In this document: positions 37,613 through 45,965 of the stretch, piece after piece
How the letters are laid out: each line of letters opens with the position of its first letter
Position numbering within the stretch: position 1 is the first letter of the stretch
NCBI RefSeq assembly: GCF_021729155.1
Contig: NZ_JAJQYA010000011.1
Location: forward strand, 86,411-150,410
DNA length: 64,000 nucleotides
Reading direction: 5' to 3'
Source: Membranihabitans marinus
GTDB lineage: Bacteria; Bacteroidota; Bacteroidia; Chitinophagales; Saprospiraceae
Notes under the pieces: generated by a model
What the model was told of the DNA's origin: nothing
The model's input: the letters and a program-made list of their open reading frames with translations, nothing else
Databases searched by the model: none
Program-made: the position numbers and the translations under genes

Positions 37613-38150
37613 TATCGATACTTCGTGGTCACTTTTTTTGGATAGAGATGGGGTTATTAATCGTCGAATTCCAGGGACATACATTAAAGACTGGGTCGAT
37701 TTTGAATTTATTGAAGGAGTTCTTCCTACTCTAGCCCATTTATCCAATCTGTTTAATAAAATAGTAGTCGTAACCAATCAACAGGGGATAGGCAAGGGGC
37801 TAATGACGGATACTGATTTGGATGAAATACATCGCAAAATGCGTTCGGCGATTAAGGATGCTGGGGGCAGAATAGATGGAGTTTATTATTGTCCCGACTT
37901 GAGTACCTCTAGGCATAATTTTAGAAAGCCCAAAACCCTTATGGCGGAATTGGCTCAAGAGGATTTTCCCGATATTGTTTTTCATAAATCCATCATGGTT
38001 GGGGACAGCATTTCCGATATGGATTTTGGTAGTAGATTGAATATGAAAACCATATTTGTCGGTGAAAAGTTGGGTTATAAAGGTCAAGACCAATTGATCG
38101 ACTATGATTTACATAGTTTGCCGGATCTATTAGAAGTTCTCTCTTTCTAG
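37569..38150 (+). CDS. gmhB: HAD-IIIA phosphatase, heptose-bisphosphatase type
   Basis: 193 residues. HAD motifs: LFLDRDGVIN near 23 (nucleophile Asp), VVTNQQG near 61, RKPK near 119 and VGDSISDMDFG near 145. The ATG start lies 44 bases inside gmhA. The zinc-binding loop of classical GmhB (CxH...CxC before RKP) is shortened: only one Cys remains (YYCPD...RKPK). Position after gmhA supports removal of the C7 phosphate of heptose-1,7-bisphosphate, but the missing loop leaves some doubt on substrate preference. Confidence 0.88.
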   Translation: MNSSNKKYLVLDKINIDTSWSLFLDRDGVINRRIPGTYIKDWVDFEFIEGVLPTLAHLSNLFNKIVVVTNQQGIGKGLMTDTDLDEIHRKMRSAIKDAGGRIDGVYYCPDLSTSRHNFRKPKTLMAELAQEDFPDIVFHKSIMVGDSISDMDFGSRLNMKTIFVGEKLGYKGQDQLIDYDLHSLPDLLEVLSF

Positions 38151-38425
38151 TTTTTTTTAATTTTTCAGTCTTCTTTCTTTGCAGAAATGCTCAAAATTAT
38201 TATGGGGGTTCTTAGGGTTTATTCCATATTATTACTTATATTCATTGTGTAAGTGCAAACAAAAAGTGGATAGTATCTCTAGTTGATTGATGTTGTATGG
38301 AAAGCTTAGGTATTCGGGGAAGCGGATGAAGAGTCGTATTGAAAGTTGTGTGAAAGATGGTGAATAATGGTGGTTGCACTTAATAGGCTTGCGAAATCTA
38401 TCCTGTTACGCTAAAATATACTTCC

Positions 38426-40543
38426 ATGGACATTACATCAAAAGACATCAGAAACGTGGTATTGCTCGGTCATGCTGGTAGTGGCAAAACCAGTTTTGTA
38501 GAAAACATGCTTTTAGAGGCAGAATCAATCAATCGCTTGGGCAGTGTTGGTCAAGAGAATACGGTATCAGATTATACCTTTATCGAGCGAGATAAAAAAT
38601 ATTCCATTTTTACTTCTACCATGCACATTTTCTGGAAAAACAGTAAAATCAATATTATCGATACTCCGGGTGCCGATGATTTAATCGGAGAAGTTTTGTC
38701 TGGATTAAGGGTGGCCGATTTTGGACTTATGATGGTCAATGCGCGATATGGTGTCGAAGTGGGAACAGAATTGATCATGGAATATGTAAATGGTTTCAAT
38801 ACTCCACTGGCCTTTGTAATCAATCATATGGACGATGGGAGGGCGGATTTCGAAACTGCTCTATCTCAGTTAAAGGATCGCTATGGTAGTAAGGTGCAAC
38901 CATTGCAATACGCATTGGAATCTGGGCCTAACTTTCATTCCATTGTCGATGCATTGCAAATGGTGATGTATGTATTTCCTCCAGAAGGAGGAAGACCTCA
39001 GAAAGTCGACATTCCCGAAAGTGAAATTCAGAAAGCCAAATCCTGGCATAACACCTTGGTTGAAATAGCGGCGGAGAACGACGAAGGTTTAATGGAGCGT
39101 TACTTTGAAAAAGGGAAGTTGTCAGAAGAAGAATTGCGCAAAGGTCTAAATATAGCCTTGTCAATGGGGGACTTTTATCCCGTATTTGTGGCAAGTTCGT
39201 CCTATAATATGGGGAGTGGACGCATCATGGGTTTTATCAATGATATAGCGCCAGCGCCACCTGAAAGGCCATGGGAGAAATTGTCTGATGGATCTCATCT
39301 CGAGTGCTCGCCAGATAAAGATACCTCAATCTTGATTTACAAAACCATTTCAGAGCCCAATGTGGGCAATGTTTCCTATTTTAAGGTATATTCTGGGGTG
39401 TTGAGCCGAGGTGATCAACTTTTCAATGTCCAACAAAATTCTACTGAAGGATTTAGTCATATTTATGTGGCCAATGGTAAGGAGAGAACAGAAGTAGCTA
39501 GACTGATTGCCGGAGATATTGGAGTAACTACTAAACTGAAGAACAGTCATACCAACAATACCCTGCACAAGGAGGCCAAGGAAGTGAAAATACGAGGCAT
39601 TCAATTTCCCCCGCCGCGTTACAGTATGGCTATTGCACAAGATTCTGAAGCGGAATTGGACAGGATAGCCAAGGCATTGCACATTATTCAAGAGGAAGAT
39701 CCCACCTTGGTGGTAGAACAATCCGTAGAATTGAATCAAACCATACTACATGGACAGGGACAGCTTCATTTAGATATCATTAAATATCGGTTAGAGAAGT
39801 CCTTTGGCGTCAATCTCGTGTTGGAAACTCCGCGAATAGCCTATCGTGAAACCATATCCATGGCTGTGGAAGAACGATATCGACACAAAAAACAGAGTGG
39901 AGGGTCAGGTCAATTTGCTGAGGTAGAGATGAGGATAGAGCCCTTGTATCCGGATATGGCTATGCCTCATGATCTAAATGTAAGGCAGGAGGAAATAGTA
40001 GACTTGCCTTGGGGAGGAAGACTGAGATACCTTTGGTGTATTGTTGGGGGGAATATCGACAGTAGGTTTTCCAATGCCATTAAGAAGGGCATCGTACAGC
40101 GGATGGAGATGGGACCGTTAATAGGGTCCAAGTGTATAGATATTCAAGTATCGGTGATGGATGGTAAGATGCATACCGTAGATTCCAATGATATGGCATT
40201 TCAGTTGGCTTCAGCTCAGGCTTTTAAACAGGGCATGATAAGGGCCAAGCCCAAAATTTTGGAACCTATAATGGAATTAGAAGTACTGTGTCAAAGTGAT
40301 ATAATGGGAGAAATTATTGGAGATTTGCAAACCAGAAGGGCGGTTATTACTGGCATGGATGCCGAAGGCCATTATCAAAAGGTCAAGGCTAATATTCCTT
40401 TATCTGAATTGGCGGATTATTCCAATGCCCTGCGTTCTTTGTCTCAGGGAAAGGCGAAATTTGCCAGTGAGATGAAGGGCTATTTTGATGTACCTTATGA
40501 TATTCAACAAACCCTAATGCAAGATCTAAGTGTAGGAGGTTAG
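38426..40543 (+). CDS. Elongation factor G-like GTPase
   Basis: 705 residues with five EF-G-like domains. G1 GHAGSGKT near 16-23, G3 DTPG near 79, and G4 NHMD in place of NKxD near 132. The G2 region lacks the RGITI motif of translocating EF-G and instead has the SDYTFIERDKKYSI pattern of the EF-G-like (FusA2) group. The domain IV entry HKKQSGGSGQFAEV is well kept. Members of this group do not replace EF-G; roles proposed include ribosome recycling or binding without translocation. It is a single gene, convergent with rpsT. Confidence 0.9.
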   Translation: MDITSKDIRNVVLLGHAGSGKTSFVENMLLEAESINRLGSVGQENTVSDYTFIERDKKYSIFTSTMHIFWKNSKINIIDTPGADDLIGEVLSGLRVADFGLMMVNARYGVEVGTELIMEYVNGFNTPLAFVINHMDDGRADFETALSQLKDRYGSKVQPLQYALESGPNFHSIVDALQMVMYVFPPEGGRPQKVDIPESEIQKAKSWHNTLVEIAAENDEGLMERYFEKGKLSEEELRKGLNIALSMGDFYPVFVASSSYNMGSGRIMGFINDIAPAPPERPWEKLSDGSHLECSPDKDTSILIYKTISEPNVGNVSYFKVYSGVLSRGDQLFNVQQNSTEGFSHIYVANGKERTEVARLIAGDIGVTTKLKNSHTNNTLHKEAKEVKIRGIQFPPPRYSMAIAQDSEAELDRIAKALHIIQEEDPTLVVEQSVELNQTILHGQGQLHLDIIKYRLEKSFGVNLVLETPRIAYRETISMAVEERYRHKKQSGGSGQFAEVEMRIEPLYPDMAMPHDLNVRQEEIVDLPWGGRLRYLWCIVGGNIDSRFSNAIKKGIVQRMEMGPLIGSKCIDIQVSVMDGKMHTVDSNDMAFQLASAQAFKQGMIRAKPKILEPIMELEVLCQSDIMGEIIGDLQTRRAVITGMDAEGHYQKVKANIPLSELADYSNALRSLSQGKAKFASEMKGYFDVPYDIQQTLMQDLSVGG

Positions 40544-40570
40544 AAATATAAGGATATGGTATTGTAAAAC

Positions 40571-40600
40571 AAAAAAGCCATTCCGCTTGCACGAAATGAC
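40571..40600 (-). terminator. Terminator of rpsT
   Basis: On the minus strand a nine-base stem (40600-40592 with 40585-40577, two G-U wobbles, six-base loop) is followed by six T. It lies 30 bases past the rpsT stop and also between the convergent EF-G-like gene. Confidence 0.75.
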
Positions 40601-40629
40601 TCTTCTCTTTTTATAGAGTGTTGGTTTGG

Positions 40630-40881
40630 TTACAAACCAGCTACATGTTTCATCAATTTAGATTTTAAATTGGCAGCCTTATTCTTGTGAATTCGGTTGT
40701 TTTTGGCCAATTTGTCAATCATACTGACAATCTTAGGTAAAAACTTTTCAGCTTCTTCCTTGTCTGTCAAATCTCTTAAGTTCTTAATAGCAGTTCTTGA
40801 AGATTTTTTATAATATCTGTTCAATACACGCTTCTTTGCGGAACTTTTTACTCTTTTTTTTGCTGATTTATGGTTTGCCAT
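40630..40881 (-). CDS. rpsT: 30S ribosomal protein S20
   Basis: 83 residues, Lys-rich and helical: MANHKSAKKRVKSS start, the KNNRIHKNKAANLKSKL C-terminal helix. S20 binds 16S rRNA early in assembly. Upstream on the minus strand TTGA (40984-40981), 18 bases, then TATCTTCG (40962-40955) may be its promoter. Confidence 0.97.
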   Translation of the reverse strand: MANHKSAKKRVKSSAKKRVLNRYYKKSSRTAIKNLRDLTDKEEAEKFLPKIVSMIDKLAKNNRIHKNKAANLKSKLMKHVAGL

Positions 40882-41413
40882 AATATAACAATATGTTTTT
40901 ACTAATGTTGTTCTAAATTGAATAACTCAATCTGAGTATCAATAAATTGGAGGGCGAAGATACGTATTACTTTCAAATATTCAAGTATTTCTGATATTTT
41001 TTTTCTAATCTCATTTTTTAAGATTTAGAAATGATGAAATAACCTTGTTCAGTTCTTTGCCTGGCAATCTATTTACGTTAACAAATATAAGGTAATTTTT
41101 ACAATAAAAAGCTGTACTTTTGTTTATTATAAAGCAGTCTACATATCTAACCGTCCACAAATTAGGATAGTTAATCATTAAGATTTTCCCAAAGAAAGCA
41201 CGAACACATTTCGGTATTTTGATAAGAATAGTATTATTTTAGTTAAAATTTAGTAGGTTTTACATAATAATAGCCAATTTTGGCGTTTTATAGCGTGAAA
41301 AGTAAGCGGAATGGGAGTTTTTTTAATAATTTTGCCTAAATTATTTGGGTAATTAAATTTCTTCCAGCTAAATTTGACGCGCAAATTTTTATTTTTTATT
41401 TAAAAATTTTAAT
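40882..41413. other. 532-base divergent gap between rpsT and the HU gene
   Basis: AT-rich. It holds the putative rpsT promoter (40955-40984, minus) and the HU promoter (41344-41376, plus). A second TAATTTTG at 41327-41334 could be an alternative -7 element. No coding frame or structured RNA was seen in the middle part. Confidence 0.5.
41344..41376 (+). promoter_or_regulatory. Promoter of the HU gene
   Basis: TTTG (41344-41347), a 21-base spacer and TAAATTTG (41369-41376) are a full match to the Bacteroidota -33/-7 consensus, 37 bases before the HU ATG. Confidence 0.6.
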
Positions 41414-41686
41414 ATGAACAAAGGAGAATTAATTGACAGCATTGCAAAGTTGTCCGGTTTGACTAAGGCAGATGCTACTAAAGCATTGGATGCCACTATG
41501 GATGCTATCACAAGTGAACTTAAAAAAGGTGAAAAAGTGACTCTACCTGGTTTTGGAACTTTTTCTACTTCAGAAAGATCTGCAAGATCTGGTAGAAATC
41601 CTCAGACGGGGAAAGAAATTAAAATTGAAGCCAAAACTGTTGCTAAATTTAAAGCAGGTAAAAACTTGGCGGACGCAGTAAATTAA
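41414..41686 (+). CDS. HU-family DNA-binding protein
   Basis: 90 residues, standard HU/IHF fold: helical N-terminus (MNKGELIDSIAKLSGLTKAD), GEKVTLPGFGTF, and the DNA-binding arm RSARSGRNPQTGKEI with Pro at the tip. It bends and compacts DNA. It has its own promoter and terminator (41719-41752) and is probably highly expressed. Confidence 0.96.
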   Translation: MNKGELIDSIAKLSGLTKADATKALDATMDAITSELKKGEKVTLPGFGTFSTSERSARSGRNPQTGKEIKIEAKTVAKFKAGKNLADAVN

Positions 41687-41718
41687 TATTAGTACAATAA
41701 TATTTATTTAAAATAATT

Positions 41719-41752
41719 ATGGGTATTTCTTAATTGATTTACCCATTTTTTT
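41719..41752 (+). terminator. Terminator of the HU gene
   Basis: ATGGGTA / TACCCAT (41719-41725 with 41740-41746) followed by seven T. The rest of the gap up to 41997 shows nothing recognisable. Confidence 0.65.
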
Positions 41753-41997
41753 ATACTTGTGTTTATAATATTAAATATTTAGCTAGTTATATTAATAGTT
41801 GGATCTGATTAATATTGAGAATATAAGTGATTCCTAAAGATGGCTCATCTGTAGTTGATCAAAATATCGGCAATTCTTTTTTTACCTCTTATTGAAGAAT
41901 GGGCTATTTCCTAAAAATTGATAAAAAAGTTTCAAAACATTGTCCAATCTTATTATGTTGGGCGAGATATAATATATAACGTCAAAAAAATACTTCC

Positions 41998-43137
41998 ATG
42001 AAATTTGAAACCAAAGTAATTCATGCAGGCATCGTTCCCGATCCATCCACTGGAGCCATCATGACTCCAATTTTTCAAACATCGACCTATGTTCAGGATA
42101 GTCCAGGTCAGCACAAGGGCTTTGAGTATGCGAGAACGCAAAATCCAACGAGAAATGTTTTACAGGAAAACTTAGCGGCTTTGGAAAACGGGAAGCACGG
42201 TATTGCTTTCGCAAGTGGATTGGCGGCCATGGATTCTATCTTGAGATTGTTGAAGACCGGTGATGAAATTTTATCCACCAACGACTTGTATGGAGGTTCG
42301 TATCGATTGATGACTAAGGTCTTTGGTGAATACGGGATAAAGAGTCATTTTGTCAATATGCAGGATGCAGAGCAAGTAGCTGATAAAATTGGGCCTAATA
42401 CCAAATTGATATGGATAGAAACCCCAACGAATCCCCTGTTGAATATAGTAGATATAGAAGCCATCTGTGCCATCGCCAAAGAAAAGGGCATAATGACATG
42501 TGTGGACAATACCTTTGCCTCACCCTATTTGCAGAATCCATTGGATTTGGGTGCCGATATCGTATTGCATTCAGCAACTAAGTATATAGGTGGACATTCT
42601 GACTTGGTGTTGGGGGCTGTAATTACCAATAACGATTCTATAGCTGAACGATTGACCTTCTTTCAAAATGCCGTAGGTGCTGTTCCGGGGCCTCAAGATT
42701 GTTTTTTGGCTATAAGGGGGATCAAGACCTTGGCATTGAGGGTGGAAAGAGCTTGTGATAATGCGGAAAAAATTGCAGACTTCCTTAGAAACCACGAGAA
42801 TGTAGCTGAGGTTCATTATCCCGGATTTGCAGATCATCCTGGTCACGAAGTCGCCAAGAAACAAATGAAGAGATTTGGAGCCATGATATCGTTCTCAATA
42901 AAGAATGACGATTTAGCGAAAGCTCAAGCGGTCTTGAGTAAGACTCATTATTTTAGTTTGGCTGAATCATTGGGTGGTGTGGAATCTCTAATTGGACATC
43001 CTTCGTCCATGACACATGCATCTATTCCTAGAGAAGAGCGTATGGCAGTGGGATTGTTGGATTCTACGATTAGATTGAGTGTGGGTATTGAACATGTCGA
43101 TGATTTGATTCAAGATTTAGCGCAGGCATTGGCATAA
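41998..43137 (+). CDS. Trans-sulfuration PLP enzyme, cystathionine gamma-synthase/lyase family
   Basis: 379 residues, Cys/Met metabolism PLP family. The PLP Lys is in HSATKYIGGHSD near 198, preceded by the cofactor-binding Asp in CVDNTFASPYL near 174; Tyr and Arg in the EYARTQNPTR segment near 43-52 contact the phosphate from the neighbouring subunit. The C-terminal ESLGGVESLIGHPSSMTHAS motif is typical of both MetB and cystathionine gamma-lyase. Sequence alone does not separate synthase from lyase. It converges with the SRPBCC gene eight bases away. Confidence 0.92.
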   Translation: MKFETKVIHAGIVPDPSTGAIMTPIFQTSTYVQDSPGQHKGFEYARTQNPTRNVLQENLAALENGKHGIAFASGLAAMDSILRLLKTGDEILSTNDLYGGSYRLMTKVFGEYGIKSHFVNMQDAEQVADKIGPNTKLIWIETPTNPLLNIVDIEAICAIAKEKGIMTCVDNTFASPYLQNPLDLGADIVLHSATKYIGGHSDLVLGAVITNNDSIAERLTFFQNAVGAVPGPQDCFLAIRGIKTLALRVERACDNAEKIADFLRNHENVAEVHYPGFADHPGHEVAKKQMKRFGAMISFSIKNDDLAKAQAVLSKTHYFSLAESLGGVESLIGHPSSMTHASIPREERMAVGLLDSTIRLSVGIEHVDDLIQDLAQALA

Positions 43138-43145
43138 AAGTCGTA

Positions 43146-43676
43146 TTATTTACTTTCTAATGTTTCTTTGACCAAAGACATGGTTTTTCGCAAATCCATT
43201 TCTTCAGAAGGCGAAAATAATTGTTTAAACATAGTAATGGGACTGAGAAAGAAGGGAACATTTTCTTCGTATTTCCAAGTCCAATGAGTGATATTGGGGT
43301 TGCTGTCGGATTCTAAAAAGTGTTCGAGTAAGGCAACCCTTATTTTACTGTCCCCTGTTTCCAATCTTTGCATTACGTGTTGATAATCGGTTTTAATATT
43401 AGTAATGCGACCTTGTTTGGTAGAGATAGTACTCTGCCATTCTAAAAAAGAACCGGGAAGTCCTTCCTCTCCTCCCTTTGTATACTGCGGTTGTGAAACC
43501 GACAATAGCCACGGATTCCAAGTGTTCTGTTGATTTAACTGTACAATATTGTTGTAGAGTTGTACTGGACTGGTGTATAGAGTCATAGATGAAATAAATT
43601 TTCTTTTCTTAGGGCTAAGAATACATAGTACAATATATAAGATAGAGGCTGAGAAGATGAAATATAGTAATAGCAT
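43146..43676 (-). CDS. Membrane-anchored SRPBCC-like protein
   Basis: With the start at ATG 43676 the protein has 176 residues: one N-terminal helix (MLLLYFIFSASILYIVLCI) and a domain whose pattern (LYTSPVQLYNNIVQLNQQNTWNPW, GSFLEWQS, a final long helix) resembles polyketide-cyclase/SRPBCC proteins. A TTG at 43832 would add 52 residues rich in Lys and hydrophobics but unlike a signal; I prefer the ATG. Ligand unknown. The gap from here to 43993 has no further gene. Confidence 0.7.
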   Translation of the reverse strand: MLLLYFIFSASILYIVLCILSPKKRKFISSMTLYTSPVQLYNNIVQLNQQNTWNPWLLSVSQPQYTKGGEEGLPGSFLEWQSTISTKQGRITNIKTDYQHVMQRLETGDSKIRVALLEHFLESDSNPNITHWTWKYEENVPFFLSPITMFKQLFSPSEEMDLRKTMSLVKETLESK

Positions 43677-43993
43677 ATATTGATTTTTTCGAAATATAAT
43701 GAAAAATACAATGGCAGTTTTTTGTGGTGGGGTTGTTAATCTGATGTTAACTTTTTTTAATTGACTGATTTTTAAAGGTAAAGGGATTTTATTTGATCCG
43801 ACAATGTAGAATACCTTAGGTGATGTAATCAATCCTTATCAAAGAAAGCATAAATAGGGGGGATAAGGTGTTCGAATCGAGGTTTTTTTAAAAATTAGTC
43901 CCTATTTTGGGTTAAAATAAACTTAAAATATACAAATTTGCGAAACATTCGTTTCTCTATATAGTCATTGAAGTGTAACATAAAAAAAAGAGT

Positions 43994-44518
43994 ATGAAAA
44001 AATCAATTATGAGTATAGCCTTATCACTAATGATGATAATGGGTATGAGTGGACTGGCTCATAGTCAAAGTGTTGCTATTATAAATATCGCTGATATTTT
44101 AGAAAATATGCAAGACTACAAGGCTGCGCAAACACAGTTGGACAAATTAGCAGAAACTTGGCAACAAGAGATAAATGCCGAATTTGAGCAAATAAAAACT
44201 ATGTACAATAAGTACAATGCAGAACAAGTATTGTTAAGCGCCAGCGAAAAGCAACAGCGCGAAGACGATATCATTGCTAGGGAAAAGAGTGTAAGAGAAT
44301 TACAGCGTATGAAATTTGGTCCAGAAGGTGAATTATTCAACAAGAGAAAACAACTGGTTGAACCCATTCAGGACAAGGTATATAATGCCGTTCAAGAGTA
44401 TGCGGATCTTCACAATATCGATATAGTGTTGGATAAAAGCAGTTCATCAGGGCTGATCTTTTCTAATGATAAATTCGATAAGACTTCAGACATAAAGAAG
44501 ATGTTAGGCATTCGCTAA
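43994..44518 (+). CDS. OmpH/Skp-family periplasmic chaperone, copy 1
   Basis: 174 residues with a signal peptide (cleavage after LAHSQ, near residue 25). The remainder is a long Gln/Glu/Lys-rich coiled coil (about 50-125) flanked by short beta strands (SVAIINIADI; IDIVLDKSSSSGLIF), the layout of Skp. It would hold unfolded outer-membrane proteins in the periplasm. A second copy follows 59 bases on. Confidence 0.92.
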   Translation: MKKSIMSIALSLMMIMGMSGLAHSQSVAIINIADILENMQDYKAAQTQLDKLAETWQQEINAEFEQIKTMYNKYNAEQVLLSASEKQQREDDIIAREKSVRELQRMKFGPEGELFNKRKQLVEPIQDKVYNAVQEYADLHNIDIVLDKSSSSGLIFSNDKFDKTSDIKKMLGIR

Positions 44519-44577
44519 TATTATTGTATTTTGTGCAAATTTTAAAAAAAACTAATATTAAAACTAAAACTTTGAAA

Positions 44578-45087
44578 ATGAGAAAAATGATCAAATACCT
44601 TTTTGCTGCTGTATTTTTAGCGGTATCAGTTTCCAACCTTAGTGCCCAAAAATTTGGATACGTAAACTCCCAATTAATTTTGGAAGAACTACCAGAAGTA
44701 AAGGCAGCTGATGCGGAGATAAAAACTTTGCAACAACAAATGCAGAAAAAAGGACAAGAAATGTTTCAAAGCTATCAAAATAAAGCGGTAGAACTTCAAC
44801 AAAGAAGAGACCAAGGTGAACTTTCTCCAAAACAATTAGAAGAAGAAGCCAAGAAATTGGGTGTTGAAGAAGAAAAAATTAGAAACTACGAGACTAAAAT
44901 GCAAACAGATATTTTGCAGAAACAACAATCTTTGCTACAACCTATCCAGACTAAAGTCAATGATGCTATTACGGCAGTGGCCAAAGAAGGTGGTTATACT
45001 TTTATCTTCGATATCAGTTCTGGCTTGATTATGTATGCAGAAGAAAGTGCTGATGTTACAGAATTGGTAAAAGCTAAATTGCAGTAA
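44578..45087 (+). CDS. OmpH/Skp-family periplasmic chaperone, copy 2
   Basis: 169 residues from ATG 44578; an upstream in-frame TTG (44524) would put 18 residues ahead of the signal peptide and is rejected. Signal peptide cleaved after NLSAQ (about residue 22), then the strand KFGYVNSQLIL, a coiled coil (about 50-120) and the strand YTFIFDISSGLIMYA. Tandem Skp paralogues are common in Bacteroidota. A strong terminator follows. Confidence 0.94.
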   Translation: MRKMIKYLFAAVFLAVSVSNLSAQKFGYVNSQLILEELPEVKAADAEIKTLQQQMQKKGQEMFQSYQNKAVELQQRRDQGELSPKQLEEEAKKLGVEEEKIRNYETKMQTDILQKQQSLLQPIQTKVNDAITAVAKEGGYTFIFDISSGLIMYAEESADVTELVKAKLQ

Positions 45088-45117
45088 TTCGTATTAAATA
45101 TAGAGCGAATTAGCCAT

Positions 45118-45157
45118 AAAAAAAGGTCGAAGTTTTCAAAAACTTCGACCTTTTTTT
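45118..45157. terminator. Strong bidirectional terminator
   Basis: A perfect 12-base stem (45125-45136 with 45139-45150) is flanked by seven A and seven T, so it works on both strands. It ends the Skp pair on the plus strand and the ruvA-sprA-rprXY run on the minus strand. Confidence 0.9.
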
Positions 45158-45179
45158 ATGTATTCCATCTGCTGATTGA

Positions 45180-45905
45180 TTATTCCGCAGCTTCTTCTTT
45201 AACCAATAATTGGAATCCGTTGCCGTGTATATTGATGATCTCAATATCTTCATCCTTTTTCAAATATTTACGCAACTTGGTAACGAAAACATCCATACTC
45301 CGGGCTGTAAAATAATTGTCTTCACCCCATATCTTGGTCAGGGCTTCTGTCCTGGTAAGCACGTTGTTCATGTGAATACAAAACAACCTCAATAATTGAG
45401 CTTCTTTTGGAGACAACTTGGTGTTGCTCACCTTGGATTCTCCAGTATAGGTCAATGTCCGCAATGGGAAATTAAAACTAAATTTTCCAAAATTGAATTC
45501 GGTTTGATCGTTCTCTTCCTCCACTCCATTGTGACTCCTCTTTAAGATGGCTTGCACACGGAGTAACAACTCTTCCGAATTAAAAGGCTTGGTTATATAA
45601 TCATCGGCACCAATCTTCAGTCCTTCCACAATATCCTGATTCAGGGATTTTGCAGTTAAAAATATTATCGGTGTCTTTTTGTCTTCTGACCTAATTTCTT
45701 TAGCTAATGTAAAGCCATCTTTCTTTGGCATCATCACATCAAAAATGCAGAGATCAAAGGTCTTGTTTTGAAATGCGGCCTTCCCTGCTTCTCCATCAGT
45801 TCGAAGAGTAATGTTGTAATCATGCATCTCAAGATAAGACTTAAGAACATCTCCAAAGTTTTGGTCGTCTTCTACTAGTAGTATGTTTGGCTTCGTTTCG
45901 TTCAT
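45180..45905 (-). CDS. rprY: OmpR-family response regulator, RprY-like
   Basis: 241 residues. Receiver domain with acidic pocket ED-D (12-14), phosphorylated Asp56 (CIFDVMMPKKDG), Thr84 and Lys106 (ITKPF). The C-terminal winged-helix domain (about 135-235) has the LSPKEAQLLRLF and RSMDVFVTKLRKYLK segments. Overall pattern matches Bacteroides RprY. It lies 60 bases after the kinase gene, and both lie directly behind sprA. Confidence 0.92.
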   Translation of the reverse strand: MNETKPNILLVEDDQNFGDVLKSYLEMHDYNITLRTDGEAGKAAFQNKTFDLCIFDVMMPKKDGFTLAKEIRSEDKKTPIIFLTAKSLNQDIVEGLKIGADDYITKPFNSEELLLRVQAILKRSHNGVEEENDQTEFNFGKFSFNFPLRTLTYTGESKVSNTKLSPKEAQLLRLFCIHMNNVLTRTEALTKIWGEDNYFTARSMDVFVTKLRKYLKKDEDIEIINIHGNGFQLLVKEEAAE

Positions 45906-45965
45906 AGGATAGTTGTGATTGAATTCTTAATATAAACGGATGACAAGTCTTTAAATTTTATGATG

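Noticed and set aside
43677..43832. 52-residue N-terminal extension of the SRPBCC-like protein from TTG 43832
   Set aside because: The extension has no signal or domain character, while ATG 43676 directly precedes a good membrane helix.
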